64,000 nucleotides of DNA from Planctomycetaceae bacterium (GTDB taxonomy: Bacteria > Planctomycetota > Planctomycetia > Planctomycetales > Planctomycetaceae): NCBI GenBank assembly GCA_019636285.1, contig JAHBXV010000002.1, forward strand, positions 62,001 to 126,000, written 5' to 3'. Positions 54,523 to 63,252 of the stretch are shown piece by piece. Under the pieces are notes generated by a model. The model saw nothing but the letters and a program-made list of their open reading frames with translations. It was not told the origin of the DNA and made no database searches. The number at the start of each line of letters is the position of its first letter. Positions within the stretch are counted from its first letter, which is position 1. A program made the translations under genes and the position numbers.

Positions 54523-56004
54523 ATGTTTGACTCGATTACCAACAGCCTGAAATCGGCCCTGTCGGGTCTTGGTCGCGGCGGCAAGCTGACCGAGGCCAAC
54601 GTGCGGGATGGACTTGCGGAAGTTCGCAAGGCCCTTCTCGAGGCCGACGTGAATTACGACGTGGCGACAAATTTCGTCCGTCGGGTCACCGAACAGTCGC
54701 TGGGTGAACGAGTCCTCAAATCGCTTCGTCCGGATCAGCAGATCATCGGGATTGTCCATCAGGAACTCGTCAACCTGATGGGGCCGACCGACCATTCGCT
54801 CCATTTGCGAAAGGACGGTCTCAGCAAGATCATGATGTGCGGCCTGCAGGGGGCCGGGAAGACCACCACCTGCGGCAAGCTCGCTCGCATGCTATTGGAG
54901 CAGGGCCGTAAGCCCATGCTCGTCGCGGCCGACTTGCAGCGTCCGGCCGCCATCGAACAGCTAAAAATCATCGGCCAGCAGATCGGCGTTCCGGTCTACA
55001 CCGAAGACCCCGGCCAGAGCACGCCGCTCCAGGTTTGCAGCAACGCGCTCAAGGCCGCGAAGGCCGATTCGAGCATTCAGGTTCTCATCCTCGACACCGC
55101 AGGTCGGCTGCACGTCGACAGTCAGTTGATGACCGAGCTTGAGCAGATCGACAGGAAGGTCCAGCCGGATCAGATTCTGCTCGTTTGCGATTCCATGACC
55201 GGGCAGGACGCGGTCAACAGCGCCAAGTCGTTCAACGACGCGCTGGAACTCGACGGTGTCATTCTCACCAAACTCGATGGCGATACCCGCGGCGGCGCGG
55301 CGCTCAGTATCAAAGAAGTCACCGGCGTCCCGATCAAATTCATCGGCGTGGGTGAGCAACTCGACCGGCTCGAGCCCTTTCACGCCGACCGCATGGCGGG
55401 TCGAATTCTCGGCATGGGTGACGTTGTCACCCTGTTCGAGAAGGCCCAGCAGCAGCTCGACCAGGACGAGATGCAGGCCCAGCAGGAACGAATGCTGGCC
55501 GGCAAATTCACGCTGGAAGACTTCCGCAAGTCGATGCAGCAGATCCGCCGAATGGGTCCTTTGCGCGACATCATGAAAATGATTCCCGGCATGGGGGGAA
55601 TGCTCGATCAGATCCCCGGTCTGGATGCAGAAGGGGACTTCTCGCGGATCGACGCAATCATCAACTCGATGACCGCCGAGGAACGCTGCAACCCGGATTG
55701 CATCGACCGCAGCCGCCGCAATCGAATCGCGCGCGGCAGTGGAACCGAAGCCGCCGACATCAACCGGCTGATCAAAGACTTCGGGTCCATGTCGGGCATG
55801 ATGCAGAAGATGGCGGGCCTCAGCATGATGGACCGCTTCCGGGCCATGAAGCAGATGGGCGACGGCGGTTTTTTTAACCCCGGTGCCAATTTGCAGGCTG
55901 CCAAGGAACGCAGCAAACGGGGCCCCGCCGATACGCGGGCGGCTGCCGACAAAAAGAAAAAGGCGCGCAAAGACGCCAAGAAGCAGAAGAAGCGGAACCG
56001 CTGA
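54523..56004 (+). CDS. ffh: signal recognition particle protein Ffh
   Basis: 493 residues. NG GTPase: N-domain helices, G1 [10 protein letters not shown] (about 107-116), [29 protein letters not shown]. The Met-rich M domain follows ([61 protein letters not shown]), with the RNA-binding [11 protein letters not shown] motif, and a basic Lys-rich tail. It binds SRP RNA and signal sequences and targets membrane proteins with FtsY. It opens the ffh-rpsP-trmD-rplS cluster. Confidence 0.96.
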   Translation: MFDSITNSLKSALSGLGRGGKLTEANVRDGLAEVRKALLEADVNYDVATNFVRRVTEQSLGERVLKSLRPDQQIIGIVHQELVNLMGPTDHSLHLRKDGLSKIMMCGLQGAGKTTTCGKLARMLLEQGRKPMLVAADLQRPAAIEQLKIIGQQIGVPVYTEDPGQSTPLQVCSNALKAAKADSSIQVLILDTAGRLHVDSQLMTELEQIDRKVQPDQILLVCDSMTGQDAVNSAKSFNDALELDGVILTKLDGDTRGGAALSIKEVTGVPIKFIGVGEQLDRLEPFHADRMAGRILGMGDVVTLFEKAQQQLDQDEMQAQQERMLAGKFTLEDFRKSMQQIRRMGPLRDIMKMIPGMGGMLDQIPGLDAEGDFSRIDAIINSMTAEERCNPDCIDRSRRNRIARGSGTEAADINRLIKDFGSMSGMMQKMAGLSMMDRFRAMKQMGDGGFFNPGANLQAAKERSKRGPADTRAAADKKKKARKDAKKQKKRNR

Positions 56005-56093
56005 CCGGCTGGTTGTCCGAGACGGCCGGTCGCCTCGTTCGGTTCCCTTGAGGATTCAATTTCGCAGTCACTTTTTTCAGCAAGGAGTTTCAC

Positions 56094-56471
56094 TTGGCAG
56101 TTCGGATTCGACTGAAGCGCATTGGCCGGACCCACCGGCCGTTTTACCGGATTTGCGTGATGGATTCGCGCGTGCACCGTGAAGGGAAGGCGATCGAGGA
56201 AATCGGCTGGTACGACACGTCGGTCCCCGACAAGTCGAAGCGTGTCAACGTCCAGCTCGACCGCGTCGATTACTGGGTGTCGGTCGGCGCGAGCCTGTCA
56301 GACCGCGTCGCCAACCTCGTGAAGAAGGTGAAGACGAACAAGTGGACCAAGGGTGGCGCTCCTGCTCCGGCCCAGGCTCCGAAGATTCCGGAACCGCCGG
56401 CCGAGGAAGCCGCGGCGACGGAAGCTCCGGCAGAATCCGCCGAAGCCGCTCCCGCCGAATCGGAAGGCTGA
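56094..56471 (+). CDS. rpsP: 30S ribosomal protein S16
   Basis: 125 residues. Start MAVRIRLKRIGRTHRPFYRICVMDSR is standard S16, with GWYDTSVPDKSKRVNVQLDRVDYWVSVGASLSDRVANLV. It uses TTG at 56094 behind a clear AAGGAG. The ~40-residue Ala/Pro/Glu-rich tail (about 87-125) is not in E. coli S16; acidic tails of this kind occur in other planctomycete ribosomal proteins and may be disordered. Confidence 0.96.
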   Translation: MAVRIRLKRIGRTHRPFYRICVMDSRVHREGKAIEEIGWYDTSVPDKSKRVNVQLDRVDYWVSVGASLSDRVANLVKKVKTNKWTKGGAPAPAQAPKIPEPPAEEAAATEAPAESAEAAPAESEG

Positions 56472-56529
56472 ATCGCGGACGGTGAACCGGGCGTTCGTGC
56501 GTCTGGCAAAGAACGTGACTGGCAAGTCC

Positions 56530-57252
56530 ATGCGATTCGACATCCTCACGCTGTTTCCGGAGATGTTTTCCGGCTACCTGGGACAAAGCCTTTTGAAGAA
56601 GGCGATCGACCAGGGGCTGGTGGATGTGCGATTGTGGAATTTTCGGGACTGGACGACCGATCGGCATCAGTCGGTGGACGACACGCCCTACGGGGGCGGA
56701 CCGGGGATGCTCATCATGTGCCCGCCGGTCTTTGCCTGTGTCGAGGCGGTGCAGGCCGACAGTGAACAACCCGGCCGGCTGATTATGCTGACCCCCCAGG
56801 GGCGTCGGCTCGATCAGGGTCTGGTGCGGGAACTGTCGGTGGAGCCGCGGCTGCTGCTACTGTGCGGCCGGTACGAAGGTTTTGACGAACGGATCAGCGA
56901 AGGTCTTAAACCGCTGGAAGTTTCGGCGGGAGACTTCGTCTGCAACGGCGGCGAAGTGCCGGCGATGCTGCTGGTCGATTGCCTGATTCGTCTGGTGCCG
57001 GGGGTTCTCGGCGACGAGACGAGTCACAAGTACGAATCATTTGAAGAGGCCGGATTGCTGGAATATCCCCAGTACACGCGGCCGCGAGAATTTCGGGGGA
57101 TGTCCGTGCCGGATGTCCTCCTCGGTGGAGATCACGGCCGGATTGCGAAATGGCGTAAAGAGCAGAGCCTGCTGCGAACACGCCAGAAGCGTGCCGACCT
57201 GCTGACGGACAGTCCTCAAACGAACTCATGCCCCCCCGGTTCGCCGGGATAG
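56530..57252 (+). CDS. trmD: tRNA (guanine-N1-)-methyltransferase TrmD
   Basis: 240 residues, usual TrmD length. Begins MRFDILTLFPEMFSGYLGQSLL; SPOUT trefoil-knot motifs include LLLLCGRYEGFDERI and GDFVCNGGEVPAMLLVDCLIRLVPGVLG, plus the C-terminal RPREFRGMSVPDVLLGGDHGRIAKWR. It methylates G37 in tRNAs with G36. The ATG at 56530 matches the family start; upstream GTG at 56482 would add 16 residues. No strong ribosome-binding site is visible before either. Confidence 0.95.
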   Translation: MRFDILTLFPEMFSGYLGQSLLKKAIDQGLVDVRLWNFRDWTTDRHQSVDDTPYGGGPGMLIMCPPVFACVEAVQADSEQPGRLIMLTPQGRRLDQGLVRELSVEPRLLLLCGRYEGFDERISEGLKPLEVSAGDFVCNGGEVPAMLLVDCLIRLVPGVLGDETSHKYESFEEAGLLEYPQYTRPREFRGMSVPDVLLGGDHGRIAKWRKEQSLLRTRQKRADLLTDSPQTNSCPPGSPG

Positions 57253-57293
57253 CACTCTGCGAAAGTGGCGGAGCGCGAAGGAACGACAGAATC

Positions 57294-57656
57294 ATGCAGA
57301 ACAAAATTCTCAGCCTCGTGGAATCGACCAGCCTGCGGTCGGATCCCTTGAATTTCGAGATCGGCGACACGGTCGACGTCCATCAGCGGATTCTGGAAGG
57401 CGATAAGGAACGCATCCAGATCTTCAACGGTGTCGTCATCGCCCGCAGCGGTGCTGGCACGCGGGAGACGTTTACCGTGCGTCGCATCGTCGCCGGCGAA
57501 GGGGTCGAGCGCAAGTTTCCAATCCACTCGCCGAAAGTCGCCCAGGTGGTCGTCAAGCGCAGCGGCCGCGTCCGCCGCGCCAAGCTGTTCTACCTCCGCG
57601 ACCGCGTGGGCAAGGCCACCAAGTTGATCGAACGCCAGACCAAGACCGACAAGTAA
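57294..57656 (+). CDS. rplS: 50S ribosomal protein L19
   Basis: 120 residues. Standard L19: FEIGDTVDVHQRILEGDKERIQIFNGVVIARSGAGTRETFTVRRIVAGEGVERKFPIHSPKV, RRAKLFYLRDRVGKATKL. ATG at 57294 follows AAGGA. It sits at the 30S/50S interface. Fourth gene of the ffh cluster. Confidence 0.96.
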   Translation: MQNKILSLVESTSLRSDPLNFEIGDTVDVHQRILEGDKERIQIFNGVVIARSGAGTRETFTVRRIVAGEGVERKFPIHSPKVAQVVVKRSGRVRRAKLFYLRDRVGKATKLIERQTKTDK

Positions 57657-57843
57657 CTGAGCTTTGGGCGTATGGACTGGGACGGCGTTGGGTGGCACGT
57701 CCTGAGTCTTCGAAGGGCGTGGCGAACAAACAGCTCCCGCGCCCTTCCGCAAAGCCTACGGGGCGGGCCACCCGTCCGGTCGCTGACTGTAGCATGGCCT
57801 GGGAGAGCTGGCAGACGTAACTCTGGCATGCGCGGAGTCCACG

Positions 57844-58260
57844 ATGTTCCAATGGCTCTCGCGCATTTGGAAACGTCGTGAGCTACCGGGACGGGCAGGG
57901 GAAAGACTGGCCGAACAGTTCCTGTGTCGCGAGCGCGGGATGCGCACGCTCTCGCGCGGCTGGTTCTTTCGCCGCGGCGAGCTCGATCTCGTCATGGCGG
58001 ATGGCGAGACGGTGGTCTTTGTCGAAGTGAAAACGCGCGAAAGCACGCAACGCGGCCGCCCCGAAGAGTTCGTCACGCACCTCAAGCAACAGCGGCTGAC
58101 ACGGGCCGCGCTGGTTTATCTCAAGCGGCGCGGCTGGCTGGGGCGTCGCAGCCGTTTCGATGTTGTGGCCATCACCATGCAATCCGGCGGCAAACCCCCG
58201 GAAATCCGACATTTTTCCGCCGCCTTCGAGGCCCAGCGCGGCGAGAGCTTTTATGGGTGA
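57844..58260 (+). CDS. UPF0102 (YraN-like) nuclease-fold protein
   Basis: 138 residues. The UPF0102/YraN signatures are GRAGERLAEQFLCRERGMRTL and GELDLVMADGETVVFVEVKTR, where E-L-D...E-V-K form the restriction-nuclease-like active-site pattern. YraN-family proteins are suspected nucleases of the Holliday-junction type; role not proven. In many bacteria rnhB lies between rplS and this gene; it is missing here, where a 187-base gap remains. Confidence 0.88.
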   Translation: MFQWLSRIWKRRELPGRAGERLAEQFLCRERGMRTLSRGWFFRRGELDLVMADGETVVFVEVKTRESTQRGRPEEFVTHLKQQRLTRAALVYLKRRGWLGRRSRFDVVAITMQSGGKPPEIRHFSAAFEAQRGESFYG

Positions 58261-59380
58261 GCCGCCAGCAGCCAGCCGCCAGCAGCCAGCGAAGATGCCA
58301 GAAGCGCGGCCCAAGGTCCGCTTGTTTCTCTCTGAGTTCCTGACGTCAAGCGGTTGGCCCGACGACGAGGACGTGCCTCCATCGCTGCTGGCCGAAGGGC
58401 GGTCGATGCTCGAAGCGATTGGCGGCGATCTGGCCGCGCTCGACGATGTGGTCGTGACGGCGACGTGGGGCACCCGTTGTGGTTCACCACCCGATCTACC
58501 GAAGGTCGAGTGGATGTTGACCGAGAACGCCACTCACGAGGCCGAGGTCGTCCTCAAGGTCGCGCGACAGGCTGATGCTGCGCTGGTCATCGCTCCCGAA
58601 TCCGACGCGATTCTCGCAACGCGGCTTGCGATCCTCGAACGGGCTGGCGTCACGACCTGGAACTGTCCGTCTGAGGTCGCCGCGCTCTGCGGAGACAAAT
58701 GGGAAGTCTTCCAGCGCATCGACTCAGTTGTTCCCACGCCGTCGACGTCATTGGTCGACTGGCAACAACCGTGCCCGGAACAATTGCCGATCGTCGTCAA
58801 ACCTCGCGACGGGGCAGGCGCGGTTCTCACCTTTCGCGTCGAGACCGCGGAGGACTGGAACCGAGCGAAAGCGGCATACGAGTCGTGCTGTCCGCAACCG
58901 CAGGCGATCTGGCAACCGTGGGTCGCGGGACGTCCCTGTTCGTTCGCGGCCTGTTTCATTCCCGGCGCGGAGCCAATTGTCTTTCCAGCAGTCGCGCAGC
59001 AATTTACCGATGATGGAACGCTCCAGTTCCTGGGTGGCGAAATCCCCTTTCACGACCCTCGTCTAGACGACGAAGCTCGCCAGCAACTCGCATCACTGAT
59101 CAACGCTTCGTTGGGCGTGCAATTGCGCGGCTACGTCGGCTTCGATTTCATTCTGCCCATTGACGGTCCGCCCCAGTTGTTGGACATCAACCCTCGCCTG
59201 ACCACCTCGTATGTGGGCTATCGGCGCTTGTGCCAGGGAAATCTCGCGGCATGTCTTATTGGACTTTCGCAGCTCCCCCAGTGGCGACCCAGAATGGTTC
59301 GCTACCATGTCGACGGACACTGTGTAGAGCGATCGCTTGATGAGGTAGGTCCGCGTCACGAATCCGACGTCTGGAGGTAA
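58253..59380 (+). CDS. ATP-grasp ligase, possibly methanofuran-type (MfnD-like)
   Basis: About 375 residues. ATP-grasp fold: VRLFLSEFLTSSGWPDDEDVP, DAALVIAPESDAILATRLAIL, CGDKWEVFQRID, LPIVVKPRDGAGAVLTFRV with nucleotide-binding Lys, and RGYVGFDFILPIDGPPQLLDINPRLTTSYVGYR, giving the metal-binding D and N at the end. It resembles ATP-grasp proteins encoded with C1-carrier (H4MPT/methanofuran) genes, some of which are tyramine-glutamate ligases (MfnD). That match is inference. The ATG at 58253 overlaps the yraN stop; an ATG at 58295 after a 14-bp tandem repeat is equally possible. Confidence 0.75.
   Translation: MGEPPAASRQQPAKMPEARPKVRLFLSEFLTSSGWPDDEDVPPSLLAEGRSMLEAIGGDLAALDDVVVTATWGTRCGSPPDLPKVEWMLTENATHEAEVVLKVARQADAALVIAPESDAILATRLAILERAGVTTWNCPSEVAALCGDKWEVFQRIDSVVPTPSTSLVDWQQPCPEQLPIVVKPRDGAGAVLTFRVETAEDWNRAKAAYESCCPQPQAIWQPWVAGRPCSFAACFIPGAEPIVFPAVAQQFTDDGTLQFLGGEIPFHDPRLDDEARQQLASLINASLGVQLRGYVGFDFILPIDGPPQLLDINPRLTTSYVGYRRLCQGNLAACLIGLSQLPQWRPRMVRYHVDGHCVERSLDEVGPRHESDVWR
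58261..58290. repeat. two-copy tandem repeat GCCGCCAGCAGCCA
   Basis: The 14-base unit occurs twice in a row at 58261-58288. It would encode the N-terminal PPAASRQQP-type residues if the ATP-grasp gene starts at 58253; the downstream ATG at 58295 avoids it. Confidence 0.6.
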
Positions 59381-59383
59381 TCC

Positions 59384-60562
59384 GTGGACTACACCTATCT
59401 GACGCCACGTCAAATTGTGTTCGGCTGGGGAACCCGAGTCCGCCTGGGAGAACTCGCCGCCACGCTGGGCAAGCGCGTCATCCTGCTGGTCGGCGGTCGA
59501 ACACTGACTCAATCCGGAGAGATCGAGCGCCTGGAAAACTCATGTCGCGGTCTTGGCCTGGACGTCGAGCGATGGAAAGCGCCAAATCGCGAACCTCGCG
59601 TCGAAGATGTCGATTCGCTCGTCGAGTCCATTCGCGGCTCCGCAAGTTCGTTCGAGGAAACCGTTGTCGTGGCCGTCGGTGGCGGATCGGTGATGGATCT
59701 CGGCAAAGCCCTCGCGGCTCTTCTCGTTCAACCAGAACGCGTCTCGGTGCGCGAATACCTGGAAGGAGTCGGAAGCGGGCGAACATTGACCGTCGAGCCC
59801 CTTCCCATCATCGCGATGCCGACAACTGCCGGGACCGGAGCCGAAGCGACGAAGAACGCCGTTATCTCGAGCGAATCGCCGCCATTCAAGAAGAGCCTCC
59901 GTTCCAACGGCATGATGCCCTCGATCGCGATTGTCGATCCGGAACTGACGGTCAGCGTCCCGCCCGAAGTGACCGCGGCCACCGGCATGGATGCCCTGAC
60001 GCAGTGTCTCGAAGCGTCCATCAGCCGCCGTCGCGCGCCGCTGCCGCGCCTCCTGGCCCGGGAAGGGGCCGGGCTCGCGCTCCGGAATTTGGAACTCGCG
60101 GTACGGGACGGTACAAATCGCGAAGCGCGTGAAGGCATGTCGCACGCGGCTCTCTTGTCGGGGCTCGCGCTTGCAAATTCCGGGTTGGGACTGGCTCATG
60201 GCGTCGCGGCCGCGTTGGGAATGTTCGTCAATGTCCCGCACGGGCTCGCCTGTGCGGTCATGCTTCCGGCGGCGCTACGTTACAATCTGGACTGCTGTGA
60301 GCAGGATTTGAGCGAACTGGCCGACCAGCTTCCGGAACCGCCAGCTCGCGACGTGAGTCCACGCCAGCGCGCCGAATATCTGGTGGAGTCTGTTGAGAAA
60401 TTGTGCGAGTCGCTCGGTATCCCGCGATCGCTGAGCGCGCTGGGTGTCCGTCCAGAGCACATTTCGGACTTGGTGAAGGGATCGCGCGGGAACAGCCTCG
60501 ACGGCAATCCCCGCGGTGTGTCGAACGGCGAACTGAAAGCTGTCCTGGAGTCGATGCTGTGA
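59384..60562 (+). CDS. iron-containing alcohol dehydrogenase
   Basis: 392 residues. NAD-binding: VAVGGGSVMDLGKALAAL and MPTTAGTGAEATKNAVIS. Metal-site region: ATGMDALTQCLEA (Asp), SGLGLAHGVAAALG (His) and NVPHGLACAVMLP (His), all typical of group III Fe-ADH. Starts with GTG at 59384 behind TGGAGG and ends in an overlap (GTGA) with the sugar kinase. Methylotrophy-linked or aldehyde-handling members are plausible in view of the ATP-grasp neighbour, but the substrate is not readable from sequence. Confidence 0.9.
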   Translation: MDYTYLTPRQIVFGWGTRVRLGELAATLGKRVILLVGGRTLTQSGEIERLENSCRGLGLDVERWKAPNREPRVEDVDSLVESIRGSASSFEETVVVAVGGGSVMDLGKALAALLVQPERVSVREYLEGVGSGRTLTVEPLPIIAMPTTAGTGAEATKNAVISSESPPFKKSLRSNGMMPSIAIVDPELTVSVPPEVTAATGMDALTQCLEASISRRRAPLPRLLAREGAGLALRNLELAVRDGTNREAREGMSHAALLSGLALANSGLGLAHGVAAALGMFVNVPHGLACAVMLPAALRYNLDCCEQDLSELADQLPEPPARDVSPRQRAEYLVESVEKLCESLGIPRSLSALGVRPEHISDLVKGSRGNSLDGNPRGVSNGELKAVLESML

Positions 60563-61470
60563 TTTTGGTGACGGGTCTAACTCCGGCGTGGCAGCAGACG
60601 TACCGATTCACGTCGCTCAAACTGGGCGAAGTCAACCGGGCCGAAGAAGCCACGGCGTGCGCCTCGGGCAAAGTCCTGAACGTCGGCTTCGCGATTCAGA
60701 CACTGGGCGGCCAATGCACGGTCCTCTCTCCCTGCGGCGGAGGAAGCGGCGGATTGCTCCGCCATGACTGCCAAGCGGCGAAGCTTCCCGTCGAATGGGT
60801 GGAGACCACGTCTCCCACTCGCGTCTGTACGACGATTCTGGATGAGGCGTCCGGTCGCACGACGGAACTCGTGGAAAACGCTGGCCCACTCACGCCGACC
60901 GAACTGAACGACTACGCCGTCGAATTCCGTCGCTGGGCGAAAGAGGCCGGCCTGATTGTAATTTCCGGCTCGTTAACGTCCGGCGCGCCAGCCGACTTCT
61001 GGGCCGACTGTCTGAGAGACATCCGCGCACCCACGATTCTCGATTTGCGGGGACCGGAACTGCTGGCCTGCCTGGCGAGCCGCCCCCTCGTCGTAAAGCC
61101 GAACCGCGAAGAACTCGAACGAACGGCGGGGCGTCCGCTCCTGACGGATCAGGACGTTAGCGAGGCGATGCAGTCGCTCCGTGACAAGGGAGCGCAGTGG
61201 GTCGTGGTGACTGACGGAACACGTCCGATCGTCGCTCTTGGTCCGGAGGGCTTCCTGGAAATTCCCCCGATCCGAACCGAAACGCGCAATCCCATTGGTT
61301 GCGGCGATAGTCTGACGGCCGGCCTGGCGGTGGGAATCGCGGGCGGGGAATCACTGAACGCCTCGCTCGAACTGGGCGTTGCTGCTGCCGCCGCAAACGC
61401 GGAAACCTGGCTGCCGGCCCGCTTTGAACATGCCCGCGTGAAAGAGTTGGCAAAAAAAATCAAAACTTAA
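60559..61470 (+). CDS. PfkB-family sugar kinase (1-phosphofructokinase-like)
   Basis: 303 residues. Begins VILVTGLTPAWQQTYRF (LacC/FruK-like opening), has CASGKVLNVGFAIQTLGG, LIVISGSLTSGAPADF, VVKPNREELERTAGRPL and the PfkB catalytic loop NPIGCGDSLTAGLAVG with the catalytic Asp. It phosphorylates a sugar phosphate, most likely fructose-1-phosphate or tagatose-6-phosphate. The GTG start at 60559 overlaps the Fe-ADH stop by 4 bases, so the two are co-translated. Confidence 0.88.
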   Translation: MILVTGLTPAWQQTYRFTSLKLGEVNRAEEATACASGKVLNVGFAIQTLGGQCTVLSPCGGGSGGLLRHDCQAAKLPVEWVETTSPTRVCTTILDEASGRTTELVENAGPLTPTELNDYAVEFRRWAKEAGLIVISGSLTSGAPADFWADCLRDIRAPTILDLRGPELLACLASRPLVVKPNREELERTAGRPLLTDQDVSEAMQSLRDKGAQWVVVTDGTRPIVALGPEGFLEIPPIRTETRNPIGCGDSLTAGLAVGIAGGESLNASLELGVAAAAANAETWLPARFEHARVKELAKKIKT

Positions 61471-61530
61471 TCGCCCCGGCACAGCGGAACATCCAGTTCT
61501 CCGTTCCGACATCGACTGTAGGCTCGCAAG

Positions 61531-62436
61531 ATGTCAACCGCCCTTCGAACTCGCACGTCGCTGCACCTGCCGATCACGCTCAGCGTGGTGCTGATCGTTC
61601 TCAACACCACGCTCATGGTGTCGTGGATCGTCCTGCTGGCACAGTCCACGCTCTGGGGAACGCTGGTCGTCGGGATCGTCGTCTTCGCGATGATTCTGGC
61701 CGGGCTGTCTTTCTACATGATCCTGATGATTAAAGAAGTGCGGCTAAACCAGCGCCAGGCGAACTTTGTCGACAGCGTCACTCATGAACTCAAGTCCCCC
61801 ATCGCGACGCTTAAGCTCTATCTGCAAACGCTGGAAATGCGCGAACTCTCCGCGGAACGGCGTGGTGAATTCTATCGCACGATGAGTCGCGAGCTCGAAC
61901 GGCTCGATCATCTCATCACGCAGCTTCTGGAAGTCGGGCGGCTGGACGCCATCGGCGAAGAGGAAGATGCGGAAGATCTGCCTTTGGAACCCATTCTGCG
62001 AAGTTGTGCCGCGGCCGCCTGTGCCTATCACCAGGTGGAGTTCGATGAGATCGTCGAGTTTGACCTCAAGCCCGCCTGGGTGCGCTCGCGCGGGCTGGTG
62101 CTCGAACTCATCTTTCGTAACCTGCTCGACAACGCCATCAAATACGGCGGCGAGCCTCCCCGCGTGCAAGTCCAGGTGACGAGCGGCGACCGCGGGCATG
62201 TCAGCATTCGCGTGATCGACAACGGGGCCGGTGTTCCGCCAGAATTGCGGAAGCGGATTTTCGGTCTGTTTTTCCGAGGCGGCACCGAGTTGACGCGGCG
62301 GCGGAAAGGGACGGGGCTGGGGCTGTATATCGCTCATACGCTGGTGCGGAAGCTGAAAGGGCGCATCAGCGTTCATGATCGCACCGATGGACCGGGCAGC
62401 GTGTTTGAGGTGGATCTTCCCGGAAGGACGGGATGA
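61531..62436 (+). CDS. sensor histidine kinase
   Basis: 301 residues. Two transmembrane helices (about 14-38 and 44-68) with a very short loop between, so it likely has no periplasmic sensor domain. HisKA: SVTHELKSPIATLKLYLQTL with phospho-His H85. HATPase: NLLDNAIKYGGEP (N box), IDNGAGVPPELRKRIFGLFF and RRKGTGLGLYIAHTLV (G boxes). It should phosphorylate the regulator directly downstream; the genes overlap by 4 bases (ATGA). Confidence 0.94.
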   Translation: MSTALRTRTSLHLPITLSVVLIVLNTTLMVSWIVLLAQSTLWGTLVVGIVVFAMILAGLSFYMILMIKEVRLNQRQANFVDSVTHELKSPIATLKLYLQTLEMRELSAERRGEFYRTMSRELERLDHLITQLLEVGRLDAIGEEEDAEDLPLEPILRSCAAAACAYHQVEFDEIVEFDLKPAWVRSRGLVLELIFRNLLDNAIKYGGEPPRVQVQVTSGDRGHVSIRVIDNGAGVPPELRKRIFGLFFRGGTELTRRRKGTGLGLYIAHTLVRKLKGRISVHDRTDGPGSVFEVDLPGRTG

Positions 62437-63200
62437 TGCGAATTCTGATTGTCGAAGACGAAGACGGTCTGAGAACCGGCCTGACGTTCAACTTCGAGCA
62501 GGAAGGGTTCGAAGTCCTCACGGCCACCGACGGCGCCGCCGCGCTCGAAATCTTCAGGACTGCCGATCCTCCGATTGACCTGGTCATTCTTGATCTGATG
62601 CTGCCGGGCATGAGCGGCTATGAAGTCTGCACGGCGATCCGGGAGGAAAATCATGTCATCCCGATCCTGGTTCTGAGCGCTCGAACCCTCAGCGAAGACA
62701 AGATGCGGGCGTTTGATTGCGGGACCGATCAATACATCACCAAACCCTTCGCGCTTCCGGAGCTCATCAATCGCGTGAAAAACTTGATGGAGCGCCATCG
62801 GACGCTGCTTCAGGCGCGCCGGGCTCCTCCGCCGGAATCGTCATCGCCCACGATCTGTCAGTTTGATGGCGTGACGGTCAACCTGTTGACGTTTCAGGTC
62901 ATGGTGCGCGGCAAGACCTACGATCTGACGCGGCTCGAGATGCAGTTGCTCAAGTACTTTCTCGAGAACCCCGATCGCGTTTTGTCCCGGCACGAAATTC
63001 TGGAGAACGTGTGGGAGGACAGTGCCGATGTCACCACGCGCACCATCGACAACTTCGTCTCGCGTCTGCGGAAGCTGCTCGAACCCGATCCGGCGCGTCC
63101 GAAAATGATCCTGTCGGTGCGCGGCACCGGGTATCGGTTCGTTCCGCCAGAGCCACCGGCAAACACCGAACCGAAGTCAAAGTCGACTTCCGACTCTTAG
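62433..63200 (+). CDS. OmpR-family response regulator
   Basis: 255 residues. Receiver with E8-D9 acidic residues, phosphoacceptor D54 in VILDLMLPGMSG and K104 in YITKPFALPE. A winged-helix output domain follows (DLTRLEMQLLKYFLENPDRVLSRHEILENVW, TTRTIDNFVSRLRKLLEPDPARPKMILSVRGTGYRFVPP). Translationally coupled to the histidine kinase. No target operator is recognisable nearby. Confidence 0.95.
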   Translation: MMRILIVEDEDGLRTGLTFNFEQEGFEVLTATDGAAALEIFRTADPPIDLVILDLMLPGMSGYEVCTAIREENHVIPILVLSARTLSEDKMRAFDCGTDQYITKPFALPELINRVKNLMERHRTLLQARRAPPPESSSPTICQFDGVTVNLLTFQVMVRGKTYDLTRLEMQLLKYFLENPDRVLSRHEILENVWEDSADVTTRTIDNFVSRLRKLLEPDPARPKMILSVRGTGYRFVPPEPPANTEPKSKSTSDS

Positions 63201-63252
63201 CCGGGAGCAGCCTTCAAACCGTGCCGTTCCCCGTAGCGGTGAAGGGTGTCCA

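Noticed and set aside
57657-57843. rnhB gene expected between rplS and yraN
   Set aside because: The gap is only 187 bases with no ribonuclease HII motif in any frame; the gene is absent here or located elsewhere.
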